NCBI GenBank assembly: GCA_022828595.1
Contig: JAKGHH010000002.1
Coordinates: forward strand, 43,928,222 to 43,992,221
Reading direction: 5' to 3'
Length of the DNA: 64,000 nt
Origin: Nelumbo lutea
Lineage: Eukaryota; Streptophyta; Magnoliopsida; Proteales; Nelumbonaceae
In this document: in pieces, positions 33,667 through 45,039 of the stretch
How positions within the stretch are numbered: position 1 is the first letter of the stretch
How the letters are laid out: each line of letters starts with the position of its first letter
Notes under the pieces: model-generated
What the model saw: the letters and a program-made list of their open reading frames with translations, nothing else
Told to the model about the DNA's origin: nothing
Databases searched by the model: none
Translations under genes and position numbers: made by a program

Positions 33667-33952
33667 CAATGTTTCTAAACTGTTGTTGACCTGAATGGTT
33701 GGACCATTTGGCCCGGTAACCATCCAGGCAATTGGTTATGTTTTACCCCAAATCTAGTCCTTGGCCAACAACCATTGAATCGGTTAATGACCTATTGACT
33801 TAGGAGGTCGAACCGTCGCCCATCAACCTGTTCAATGGTTTTTAACCATTTATTTTTATTTTTGTTGTCAAAACAGACCATCCGTTCGAACTGTCAACCC
33901 AAAAACCGGTGGTTAGAATGATTTTATTTCCGGATCATTTTTTAAAACAATG
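33667..33952. mobile_element. hAT-like MITE, family B copy 2
   Basis: It starts CAATGTTTCTAAAC and ends TTTTAAAACAATG. The perfect 8-bp duplication ggtccagg lies at 33659-33666 and 33953-33960. The interior matches the copy at 18897-19210, including ctagtccttggccaa and caatggttttt phrases. Confidence 0.87.
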
Positions 33953-33960
33953 GGTCCAGG

Positions 33961-34969
33961 TCCTTCTGATGGAGAGGGGGATTATAATTCACTTCTTATT
34001 CATTCTTTTCCTATTCAACTTCATTCTTGCTTTCCAAACTTTCATAACTTTCCTAATTAAACCCTAACCTCCCATTTTCATCTCCTATTCAACTTTAGAG
34101 CCAAGACCACCACCTTACCACAACAAAACTTCATTTGAAGTGCATAATTGGCCAACAAAAGCCTCAATTATGGACAAGGACTCAAATAAAAAATAAATAG
34201 GTATATCTTCCGAAACTCCTACAATTTACATGTTTTTGGACTAGTTTTGGGAAGCCTAAGAAATGGGCACCTACATAGTTGGTGTAAACTGCCGTGCGAC
34301 TAATTGATTAGTCACACAGTTGATAACTGGCCTACTGACTGATACCTTAGGCTTGGCCTCTCACTTTTTCACTCATTTTCCTACCTCTTTTGGCTAGGAA
34401 ACATGGTTTTTGGCTTGGGCCGAGATTGGGTATAGAACCTATCTAGGTTCATTGCATGAGTCATTACCCTCCAAAATTTGAATTTTCGAACCAAAGGTGG
34501 GGGATCTCCTACACCTTATTTATGGTCAAAACAATGCCATCCATACAAATAGGGGCCTTGTTAAAGCCTTGGCCGGACGCACAACCCTTCTTTCTAAAAT
34601 GTTTCCTAAGGCATCCCAATTGTGTAAACCCTAAGAAACACTCTAAGTGGAAGCTCCCTCTCTTTGTATAGCTCCCCTCAAGTTTTGAAGGTAAATTCCT
34701 TCCTCTCTTCTTAGAGAGTTGAGGTTCCTTTAGTTTAATCTTGTGTTTGTGTTCATGGCCTAGTTTGTTAGAGACTAAAGTCCGTGGAGTTCTGATTCAA
34801 GGTTCTGATCTTGGGATTAGGGAGTTGAGGACTCCCATGTAAGTATTTCTTCCCCTTTTAGTGGATTTAGCATTCATCTTTCTTAGTCCCTTTCTTGATT
34901 TCATGCCTCCACTAAAAGGCATGGAAGCCTGAATACCCTATAAAGGGAGTTCAAATCAGCCCTTTACAA
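33961..34969. other. Spacer, nothing recognised
   Basis: No gene family or transposon end could be supported. Short open frames in the interval carry no recognisable motif. Confidence 0.4.
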
Positions 34970-35096
34970 GGTCCCACAATACATCTCCGCCGTGTATTGA
35001 AAGCATCTCCCGATGATGACATCATCATTTATGGGATTACCATCGGGAGATGTTCCCAATACACGACCGAGACGTGCTGTAGGATGTTGTAGGGGC
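34970..35096. mobile_element. Small hairpin element
   Basis: Arms of about 50 bases pair around a 25-base loop. The inner arm GTGTATTGaaaGCATCTCCC pairs with the reverse complement GTGTATTGggaACATCTCCC of the right arm. The outer arms begin GGTCCCACAA and GGCCCCTACAA. It looks like a MITE, and transcription would give a long hairpin RNA. No target duplication was recognised. Confidence 0.55.
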
Positions 35097-35676
35097 CGGG
35101 CAATCTTGTGGAAGCTGATTTGGTCACCTAGAAAGGGGTTAGCTAATAACTTTTTTATTATGCTTGTTTAACCACTTAAATTTGATTCTTGTCCATCTGT
35201 CATGTCAGATTATGCTAGTTACTCTTTACTTAGGCTATTAAGTTTCCTTCTTACTTGATTTTATATTGCATACATTATAACATGACATGTAGAATTGCAT
35301 TTAGGCATATAGCTTAAGCTGGTTAGACTTGTTTCTTTTAGAGTCACATAAGGGATTGTTAAGAACAAATAATCTTAATTTTCTTAGACAAAAAGCTTTT
35401 CATAACTCTCCCACTTCTCATTCACCCACTCCTATTTCCTATTTTTCCGTGCAAAAACTAGGTGGTGACTCCTGCTTTCTTTTAACCTCCACTATGGCCC
35501 CGTGCCTACAGGCCGACCACCATAGTGTTTAAAAGTGTTTTAGATCTGATGTATAAAACCGATCTTCAATAGATGGGTGAAATGGGAGATCTAATGGTTA
35601 AAATCTTTCTCTGTCAGGTAGGATTAGTCAATCATGAGTCTCGATATGGAATCTTGGTTGGTTTAGGGGTCAAGTT
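35097..35676. other. Spacer, nothing recognised
   Basis: No supported feature. Confidence 0.4.
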
Positions 35677-36210
35677 AGACCTGGCAATTGGGTTGGGTGG
35701 GTCGGGTTTGGGTTGGGTCAAAGTATTTCAGGTTGATTTCGGGTTTGGTTGTCAAATGCTAGACCCTAACCCTAAATATTCGGGTTAGGGTTGACCCATG
35801 GGTCAATTCGGGTCATCCCAAAAAATAATTGAAATTTAAACAAATAAAAAAAATGAAAAATATCAAAATTAAAAGAAATAACCTTAAAATTCCAAATATA
35901 AAATAAAAAACATGAACATTTAACAATCTAAAGAGTAAATAATAACAAGTAAAGACTAAATAGAAAAAAAATTAAAGATTGGAAACTTCTAACAATGCAC
36001 AAATAATCCCAATTAGACTTGACAATTGAGTTAGCAGGTTGACCCATGACCCAACCCAACCCAGTTTTTTTTTTTTTTTTTCAGGTTGGGTTGGATTGGG
36101 TCATTTTCACATATGGGTAGCAAATATGAGACTCTAACACTATTTTTTTGGGTTGAATTGGGTCGGGTTCACGAATTGGGTCAACTTTTTGTCTGGTCTG
36201 GGTCAAGTAG
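35677..36210. mobile_element. Two adjacent GGGTTGGGTC-rich transposon remnants
   Basis: Left-end-like sequences TAGACCTGGCAATTGGGTT and TAGACTTGACAATTGAGTT occur at about 35677 and 36015 in the same orientation. Each is followed by gggttgggtcgggtt-type words. They resemble hAT-like MITEs with word repeats. Clear right ends and target duplications are missing. Confidence 0.45.
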
Positions 36211-37676
36211 AGTTTTTATGTGAAATTTTGTAGGGTATTAAAGATAAGGGTTGGGGGAGTAGTGGCAAATTATGATTGTATAAGTGGTCTAGATTAAAGG
36301 TTTTAGGATCGGGAAGTATTAGATTATTAGATTTATTGAAATGGAATTTTGTGCAGGGTTGATGGATGAGAAAACCTTGAAATCTAGAGGGGAAATTTAG
36401 TGAGATTAGGTATTTTCGGGTTCTGGTTTAAATGGCTAGGTGTGATCGTGTGATAGAGGTTTTGGCACCTTTAGAGTTTGCCATGTTGTTATTAATATTT
36501 TTATTATTTGTTGTTTTGTTATTATTTTATTTCTATTAATTAATCGATTTATTATTGAAAAATTAGTAAAATAATAATAGTAAAAATATTAAAATAACAA
36601 AAATAAACTATAAATTAATAACAATAAAGTAAAATAATAATAAAATACTATTAAAATGTTAAAATAATAAAACAATAGTATTATTGTATTTTTTATATTT
36701 ATTTATTTATTATTAGTAAATTTTAATAATATTATTTTTTTAATTTATGATCAATATTTTATTGTTATGCTATTATTTTATTATTGTTTGATTAATATTC
36801 TATATCATATTTTTATTATTTAATTGTTTTTGAATACTTTCTTTTTATTTTACTATTATTTCATTATCTATTATTATAAGATACACAGAGTATTTTGGAA
36901 ATAGAAAATGAGAAATTTATATATAAGGTCTCTATGTTTGATATAAATTGACAAGAAATCCTAAAAGGCGTCTGAAAAGCTGCTTTTACTTTTCAGAATT
37001 GGCAGACCAAAACAACAACCCCCAAGTCCCCACCAAGTCCCACAACATTGTACAAGGTCCAATCACTAACAACTGTACATGAAGACAGATTTTTCTTTCC
37101 TGCCATGTAAACACACGTGTTTTGCACGTGGGTCCTTCTGGTATTTGATGTGCCAACCAATAATATTAAGACAAAGGAAGAAAGTAGGCAAAACGACTTT
37201 GAAGTTTGAATTATTCCAACAAAAGAAATAAGGAGGATGACCAATCAGCCCAGATCAAAATTTTATAGCCCCATATCACAGGGGAATGCATCTGATTGTG
37301 AATAGTAGGGGGGGGGGGGGGGCGCTGTGGAATTCAAATTCTGCATCAGGTGTATCGGTACTTCTCCGAAAGAAATAAAAGTTGAAGTTTCAGGGAAATG
37401 AAGCTTTCTATCTCCAGTCACCATTCAGTCACGGTGACAAGTCTGTGTCGTTAGGACCAAAAGATGAAGAGGAACAAGGGCACAAGGCAGCACAAGGAAC
37501 CACGAGGGAGCACCACGCCCTGGCTTCCCCCAACTAGTGACTGACTAGCTAAAAGCTTGCATGGATTTTAATTTTGTTGCCTTTCATCCAGTAACCATCT
37601 CTCTCACTATCCTACTCTAAGAAAATGGACGAGTTTTTCTCTTTGTGGTAATTAGGGAAATGAAGTTTAAGGACCA
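36211..37676. other. AT-rich spacer with a G15 homopolymer
   Basis: About 36.48-36.89 kb is an (A/T)-only type sequence with taataata and attatt runs. A run of 15 G residues lies at 37308-37322. CACGTG-type boxes near 37.12 kb have no gene next to them in the window. No coding region was recognised. Confidence 0.5.
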
Positions 37677-37684
37677 CCACTAAT

Positions 37685-38049
37685 TAGGGGTGTCAAGTGT
37701 CAATGGACTGGTTTTGAGTTGGATTCTATTCAAATTAAAATCAATTTGGACGGATTGGATGAACCAATATGATATATTAGATTGGACCTGTTCCGTCCAT
37801 AATAAATTTATATTGGATTGAACCAATATCTGGTCCTTTGATAGAAGATAAGAACATAGGTGTCAATAGATGATGTTTGAGTTGAAACCAATCTAAATTA
37901 ACAGGGAATTTGAATAGATTGGACAATCTCTGGACCTATCCAAAATGGGCCAAAATATTCATTGGACTGGATTGGACCAGGTTCATTTGTAATGGACTCA
38001 CATTGGACTCGATCGGATCAAACCAAATCCAGTCCAATTGACACCTCTA
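37685..38049. mobile_element. hAT-like MITE, family A copy 2
   Basis: It starts TAGGGGTGTCAAGTGTCAAT and, in reverse complement from the right, TAGAGGTGTCAATTGGACTG. The flanks ccactaat (37677-37684) and ccactaac (38050-38057) match at 7 of 8 bases. The interior contains the same ggattggac words as the other family A copies. Confidence 0.85.
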
Positions 38050-38313
38050 CCACTAACAGTCTCCCCTGCTACTTCACCCTTCTCGGTGTGTGCTGATTAT
38101 GGTAACAGAGATATTCCTTAAGTATATGATAAATTGATAATATCAATCTTCAATTCTATCAAATATGCACAATGTTTGTACTTAAGATGCTGAAAGTTTT
38201 AGTTGCCATAACTAGTGCCAAAATTCTATGAAGTCACAAATTAAAATGGCTGATCGGCATAGTGGTTCCCTTAAGAAAAAGGATGGAACATGATGTTTGA
38301 ATAATATGCCAGG

Positions 38314-38486
38314 CATGGGTTTACGAATCAGATCGGAAATGGAACTATTTTGACTACCGGTTTTTGGGTCAAACAGTCCGAAGCCTAGTTGGATGGTTTT
38401 GGGGTCCAAAGCTGGACCCGGAGCCATGACTGGTTCCTAAGTCAATCAGTCCGACCATCCAGTCCAGTCTGATTTTCAAAACCATA
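38314..38486. mobile_element. hAT-like MITE, family B copy 3 (short)
   Basis: The left end CATGGGTTTACGAATCAGA pairs with the reverse complement of the right end, ATGGTTTTGAAAATCAGAC. The flanks atgccagg (38306-38313) and atgccaag (38487-38494) match at 7 of 8 bases. At 173 bp it is the shortest member. Confidence 0.75.
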
Positions 38487-38535
38487 ATGCCAAGAAGTGT
38501 GCTTCTGAAAATAGCATAATTGGCTTAATAAGTAA

Positions 38536-38869
38536 GGCTGCGTTTGAAAACGATGCAACTATGTAGAGTGTAAAACAGTTCACATAAATTGTAAAGTTGG
38601 GATAGTTTTGCATTGACAAATTTACCTTCTTACCAAATAAACTTTTAGCTGTAATGGATGCAAACATGAATTCCAATAAAGCACATGTTTTTTTTTTTTT
38701 ATTAAAATCCCACTTAAATGCAAAATTACTTCTTTTTTATTGATGTAATTTTACATCTTAGTATCAATGTAAATATGCATTGGTCTATCATTTGTAATGT
38801 TGCCAAACACAGACAAATTTACATTGAACCGGGATTTATACTCCATTTGCATCGTTTCCAAATGCAGTC
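38536..38869. mobile_element. Tourist-like MITE with TAA duplication
   Basis: The left end is GGCTGCGTTTGAAAACGATG and the right end in reverse complement is GACTGCATTTGGAAACGATG. TAA lies at 38533-38535 and 38870-38872, the expected PIF/Harbinger target duplication. There is no coding sequence. Confidence 0.83.
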
Positions 38870-39017
38870 TAAAGGCAAATGTAAGACTGCAAATGAAACC
38901 GATCAAATTAGATGTAGGGTAGATGCAAGTTGATTTCTTTGTAGTTGAAATTTAAATCAAATTTTATACATTGGATTTTATATTAGATTTGAATTGAATT
39001 GGAATTGCAATTGAATA

Positions 39018-39018
39018 G

Positions 39019-39076
<58 letters not shown>

Positions 39077-39077
39077 G
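39018..39077. repeat. (AAT)n microsatellite
   Basis: About 18-19 uninterrupted AAT units. Confidence 0.95.
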
Positions 39078-39448
39078 TTATTAACCATTATCAAACCACG
39101 CATATCCTCTTAGACTAATTTCCTGGTGTTGTTTTCCAAATTTCAATTGAAATAAATTCGAAGAAGACAATCCTCTCCCTTGTTTTAAAATAAATTATGA
39201 AACTTGAATAAATGGCGGCTCTAGTAAAAGCACCATATTCGAACCAACTTAATTACTAATAGATTGGGATATAAATCTTAAGCATATACATTTAAATGAA
39301 CGAATTAAGATAGGAGTGTATGTATATCTGATCCAATTACAATTGAATTGAATCTGGGTCGCCCTTGACTGCATCAAATTTAAACTGAAATTTGGATAAA
39401 TGAACATCATTTGTAAAAATATAGGATATGGGGATCATAAGTAGGAAA

Positions 39449-40012
39449 CAGTGTTTTCAAATTGACTTAGTTCAGTCTGTTGAACTGTTTAAAACATCAC
39501 CTAGTTATGATTTTGGGTCTGGTTCTATTAATTAAAATTCGAAATTTGTTCAAAAGCCATTGATTAAGTTAAAAACTGTTTCGATCCGGCCAATCAGACC
39601 ATTGACCCGGTCTACCCAGTGATTGGGTCACAGGTTATACATTAAATATGTATCTAAACTTTGTGCTTCGGTATCCGATTGAGATGATTTTTTTTGTTTT
39701 GTTTTAGGCAACTTTTGATATCTATGCATCCCAAAGAGCCATAGGTGCCTTATCCCGCTATTTTTTGCAAAAAAAACATTTTTATTCTTAAATTGTAATT
39801 TTAATATTTTTTATAAATTAAAAATTAACAACTAAATTAAAAAATATAAATTATATATATAGTACATGTAACATATAACTATATATTATTTATTGATAAA
39901 ATATGTGTTTATACATATAGTCTGACCCATTCAACCCAAAAATGGTTAAACTAGTGATCCATGACCCAGAAGCAAAAACAGTTTGATCTCCAAATCCATT
40001 TTCAAAACATTG
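39449..40012. mobile_element. hAT-like MITE, family B copy 4
   Basis: The left end is CAGTGTTTTCAAATTG and the right end in reverse complement is CAATGTTTTGAAAATG. The flanks gtaggaaa (39441-39448) and gttagaaa (40013-40020) match at 6 of 8 bases. The middle has an AT-rich expansion. Terminal phrases (attgacccggtctaccc, tgacccattcaacccaa) resemble the other family B copies. Confidence 0.7.
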
Positions 40013-40020
40013 GTTAGAAA

Positions 40021-40860
40021 TGAGGAAGATGCGGTACCCATTGAGGTAATTTAGAGGCAACCTCTCTCTTTCAAGGAAGTGTATGTTCCCACGCATCTTC
40101 TTGTTCCAATGTGAAGGGACCACCAGAGAAGTAACTTGTGCCTTCTTTGTTGGGCGGAGCTGGTGCGATTGGGAACTACTCAACCATTGTGGTCCTCTTT
40201 GGCTAGAGAACTTGGACCAGCAATGGCTTTACCCTCAGTCATCTCTCTATCTCTCTCTCTTTTCATTTTCTTTTTTCCAGCGTGGCCGTTTGGCATGGGA
40301 AAAGGAATGAAACGCCAACCTGCTATAGACATTCTTAAACGCTTTATTTGGCAACAGATGTGAGACTGATCCACTCACCCGGCAAAGAGAATTCCTTTGT
40401 TAACACCAAACACGACCATCCATCGGCATATTCATCTCCTTTGTTGTTCAGAAGGGGGAAGGAATGGAATAAGTGATGATGATGTTATTGAATTATATTC
40501 GTTTCGATCTGAAACGGGACCTGTGCTATCATGACGAAGAAGAACCTCCCAAGTGATAACTAGGTTGCATTTCGATAAGCTTTTAATATTGGCTTAATTT
40601 TTGTTTTCGATAACCTTCAAAATCAAATGATCATTATCAAAAAGATGGATTGAATTTATGTTGTAATTTAAAATACAAGGAAAAGTAAAACGAAAAAGAA
40701 AAAATATGGATGATTTGGATGGATATAGGACTGATGTAGAAGAGTCCCCAACCTAGTTGGTCCCCTATCTACAAAATGATTTGGAAAAGTCAAAAGATAC
40801 ATCAGTAGATCCGACTTCTCTGACCCAATAGGGTCAAGTATGAGGATTGTTTTGGTGCGA
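40021..40860. other. Spacer, nothing recognised
   Basis: Contains a short (CT)n tract near 40.25 kb. No gene supported. Confidence 0.45.
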
Positions 40861-41215
40861 CAGGGATGGGGATGGGAAATAATAAGAATTCCCGATTGGG
40901 GTCGGGGATGGGGATTGAGGTCCCCGCCCCACCCCTACCCCGATTATATATATATCAAAACATATTTAAGACATTATTTATAATTTAAAATTTTCATTTA
41001 TTTTGACAATTTATTTTTCAAAAAAAATCTATTATTTAAAAATATTTTAGGGATTTAGGTCCCCGTGGGGAACCCATCCCCATTGGGGATTGGGGATGGA
41101 GGACAAATTTTACCCTTGGTGGAGATCGGGGATGGGGATGGGGGTTAATTTCAGAATTGGGGGCGGGGATGGAGAATATGATCCCCGCCCAAAATCCACC
41201 CTGTTGCCATTCCTG
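40861..41215. mobile_element. GC-ended foldback element related to 32664-33196
   Basis: The right end in reverse complement begins CAGGAATGGCAACAGGGTGG, close to the left end of the element at 32664. The left end reads CAGGGATGGGGATGGG. Both ends are full of ggggatgggg/ccccgcccc words around an AT-rich core. No target duplication was found, so the left end may be eroded. Confidence 0.6.
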
Positions 41216-41392
41216 ACATGGTAGAAATAGATGTAATGGTTTGAGGAATCTCACTATTTAGCTTATTAAAAGTAATCAATTTGCAAGTATTTTTATGCAT
41301 GTGCTTTATTTCTAAATGAATACACAACACATGTAATTGCCCATGGACTCGGAAATTTAGAAAAAGTAAATACAAAAAACTTTCTAATTTTA

Positions 41393-41868
41393 GAGGGTGT
41401 TTGGGAGGGCTTCTAATAAGTGCTTATGTGGCTTATCTATATCTGCACTACCTATAAAAGAGTGAATGCACCTTCTTTCTCGATTTTTCATTGGACGTTT
41501 TTTATCCCCTTGTCTAAGTATATAACGGGCATAAAGAGGACACATATGTCCTTTACTCTCAGTTCAGAAACTGCGCAATTATAACTGTTTAGAAGCTACC
41601 CATGAATTATAAATAGTTTTGTCTTAGAGATGCTGCCATGTGCAAATGCATGTACATGCTTACTAGTTTTAATATAAAAGGCAAGAGAACCTTAAAAGCC
41701 AAAAATAGCACTTGATCACAGAGAGCACTCTTACACCCCCAAAAGCCAAAGATTTGCATTAAGAAGAAGCCAAAATTAAAAAATGGCTTATGGCATCCTA
41801 CATTTTGGAAAAGCCATTTTATACTAAAAAGAAGACTATTTAGAACATCACACCAAACACTCAAAAGG
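41393..41868. mobile_element. Possible MITE with GTGTTTGG inverted ends
   Basis: The left end GAGGGTGTTTGGGAGGGCTT pairs with the reverse complement of the right end, GAGTGTTTGGTGTGATGTT. The interior holds aaaagcc/ggctttt words. No target duplication was identified. Confidence 0.45.
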
Positions 41869-42099
41869 TTCTCACCTAATAAGAATTTACTCAAAAGGTT
41901 CTTATTTAAAATTTAAGGGATATTTGGCAGTTTGGTCTTTGAGAAACATTAAAAAATGGTCTTTTGTCCTTTTATAATGGATGGACCAAAAGACCAAAAC
42001 GACTCCATTTGAAGACCAAAAACCCAAAACCAAAAGGTTTGAAATGAACCTTCCTAGTTTTCAAGCTTTTAAAAACCCTCTTATACAATGATATGCTTC

Positions 42100-45039
42100 A
42101 GAGTTATGGTTCTTCTTCATGGTGTGAAACCCTAGGTGGTTCTTCCCCATGGTGTATCCTAAGGAAGATCCTCCTCCCCTACAAAGCCTTCAAGACATCA
42201 TTGACATAAGTAGATCCAATTACATCATCTTTGACAAGGCCTTCCAAAGGACAAAGATCATATGAAAGCATCTATGATCTATTAGCACCACCTAGGTTTT
42301 CTTCTTCAATGATACCACAAGATTAGACGGGATGACCACCCTACCACTTATAGTGGGGAGGGACTATAGACGACCACACTACACTTGGTCTACGCACCAT
42401 CTCATACTGAAGTTTCCAATCAAGTATGAAATCAGATGTGTTTGAAGTGATCAACCCACTATTCAATAGTGTTTTGTTGTAGTTTTAAGGGAAAAATGGC
42501 CTCTCGAGAGGCTCTTGTCATGGATGGCTTAAACCTTCTAAATGAGCTCCGAACACAATGTTGTGAGCTTATTAAGGATCTAATTTGAGTACCTTTGTTC
42601 GAAAATGACTTGGGGAGCCTTCTTAAGGATGGCCTTTTTAATAACATTGTGCAATTATTAAAGGCAAACACCAATGGCTTTGATAGGTCTACTACAAATA
42701 TGCTCGGTATTATCCCCTAGTTCATGAACCATTGGCTCAATGTCTATTCTATCGATACGTGTGGTAGAAGAAGAGGAGCTTCACCTCGGAGATGTGTAAA
42801 TTAAAGTAGTCCTCAAGGATCTTGGAAAACTCCTCTCCATGGTCTTCATCTAAGAAGTAGAATAGTCGAACTGGTTGGAGCATGTGGTGATGGTGAAGAA
42901 AGCAAATGAGAAGTGTAGAATCTGCATCGACTTCACTAACCTCAACTAGGCCTACCTAAAAGATAGATTCTCTCTACCAAGGGTAGATCAACTTGTTAAC
43001 TCTCTTTTGGGCCATAGGATGCTTAACTTCATGGATGCATTATTAGGCTACAATTAGATTTGAATACATCCATCAGACCAAAAGAAGACTGCCTTTATCA
43101 CAAACTAGGGCTCTACAATTACAAGGTAATGCCTTTCAGTGTTAAGAATGCTAGTGCAACCTATCAACAACTAGTGAATAAGATGTTCAAGGAACAAATG
43201 GGTAGGAACATCAAGGCTTACATAGACAACATACTAGTGAAAAGCCTCAAGGTTCAGCAAGACTTGGCTGACCTAGAAGAAGTCTTCAACATCCTTTGCC
43301 AACATGGGTAGGAACATCAAGGCTTACATAGGCTTGTGTGCTTTCAACACAAGCCTAAATAAATTCTTGGGATTTATGGTGACTAAATAGGAAGTTGAGG
43401 TTAATTCAAAAAAAAATTGACCCATCCTAGATTGCCCTCTCCTTTGACCATCAAGGATGTTCATCGCTTCACTATTTAGATAGTTTCACTCAACAAATTC
43501 ACGTCCAAGTATGAAGACTGATGTTTACCCATCTTCAAGGCTCTCAAGTAGGCAAAGGGTTTCTAGTTGATTGAAGAATGTGAGCAAGATGAGGTGGTCA
43601 ACTCGGTCCTTGTCCAAGAAGAAGATGACATGCGAAGACCCATTCACTATACCAAAAATGTGGTGCAAGATGTTGAAACTTGATATCCAAACTTAGAAAA
43701 AGTGGCTCTAGCTCTTGTAACCTTGGTACACAATTTTCACCCTTGCTTCAAGACCCACAACATCCTCTTCCTCACTAACCAACAACTTAGTTATGTGTTA
43801 TAGAAGCCTAAGACCCTGGTCAAACTAACCAAGTGATAATTGAGATTGACGAGTTTGACATTTAGTACAAACCTCAACCAACCATCAAAGCTTAAGAATT
43901 GACCAACTTCATTATAGAGTTTACCTTCACCAACTCGGTGCATACCAAAGAACCTCCACCAACCTAGACCTTTCTTGTTGATGGCTCGTCGAACCAGTGA
44001 GAGTTTGGTATTGGCGTACTCCTTAGGCTGAACACTATTCTTGAGTACATACTCATGTTCAATTTCAAGACTTCTAACAATGTGGCAAAGCATGAACCCC
44101 TCATTATAGGGATTTGACTAGCACAAGAGGTTGGTGTAAAACATGTAAAATCCTTTAGTATTCTTAACTTATTTTAAGCTAGATCAATGGTAGGTTTGAA
44201 GCTTGAGAAACTACTTTGGTGTTCTATCTATAGAAAGTTAAGGACCTCATAGTAGGACTAAAGTGATTCATTATCATGTAGATCCCCAATTGAAGAAATA
44301 TCTAAGCTAATTCCTTGTCCATACTAGCTAGCTTAGCCAACTCCAACCTTGAAGGCACAATCCATATCAACACTCTCCCTCAGCTTAGAATCACCAAGGC
44401 AATGATGGCACACTCTTGGAGAACTAAGAAGAGGCTAGGAGAATCACTCATAGGATAAATTGGTATTGAATCATTTGGGGAGATTTGTATAGGAGAACAC
44501 ACACCCTACCTTACTTAAGATGCCTTAGCTTTGATGAAATAGACTATGTACTCAATGAAATCCATGAAGGAATTTGAAATGATCACCTTAGAGGTCGAGC
44601 ACTGGCTTACAAAACTCTTCAACAAGGGTGGTTCTAGTCGACCATGAAGTAAGACACAACATTGTAGGTCAAGAAGTTGACAACTATCAAAGGCACTAAA
44701 AAATGTACCTCATCATCCCATAATCCCCTTAACACCAATCGATAGTCCATGGCCCTTTAGTCAATGGGGGATGGACATCCTAGATGCTTTACCACCTGTA
44801 GTCTACCAAAAGAAGTTCTTGTTCATCACCATTGACTACTTTACAAATTGGGTCAAAGTTGAACTCCTAGCATAGATCATAACCAAGAATGCCCATGGAT
44901 TCCTCTAAAAGTCCATCATCTACCAATTTGGCATTCCTTAGGTACTAATCACAAATAATGGGACCTAGTTCATGAATAGGAAGTTCAAGGATTTTTGTAA
45001 AAAGCTCAACATAGAATAGTGGTTCATGACTGTCTACTT
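42100..45039 (+). mobile_element. Ty3/gypsy retrotransposon, 5' piece
   Basis: In plus orientation there is a protease-to-reverse-transcriptase linker with HHLILKFPIKYEI near 42.39 kb. The reverse transcriptase follows (CRICIDFTNLN, FSLPRVDQLV, then 43060-43311), then an RNase H region (DGSSNESGFGIGVLL, about 43.98 kb). The integrase follows with WPFSQWGMDILDALP near 44.75 kb and VLITNNGT.F near 44.95 kb. It stops abruptly at 45039, where another element begins, and the integrase resumes at about 55.52 kb. The reverse transcriptase motif reads YIDN instead of YIDD (43219-43230). Many stops are TAG at positions where the family has Gln. LTRs were not identified. Confidence 0.85.
43060..43311 (+). 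pseudogene. gypsy reverse transcriptase core
   Basis: This open stretch contains the gypsy motifs YNYKVMPFSVKNASATYQQLVNKMF and AYIDNILVKS. The usual second catalytic Asp is Asn (AAC at 43228-43230). It is the longest surviving frame of the interrupted gypsy element and begins after an in-frame stop, so it is not an independent gene. Confidence 0.85.

Noticed and set aside
35760..35795. Telomere-like accctaaccctaa facing ggttagggtt
   Set aside because: Only two units on each side, as part of gggttgggtc-type word repeats of a hAT-like remnant. Not an interstitial telomere array.
37100..37140. G-box-like motifs as a promoter
   Set aside because: No gene follows within the window on either strand.
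39449..40012. Possible CRISPR-like or satellite array in the word-repeat regions
   Set aside because: Short words repeat irregularly without constant spacers. Inverted ends and target duplications show these are MITEs.
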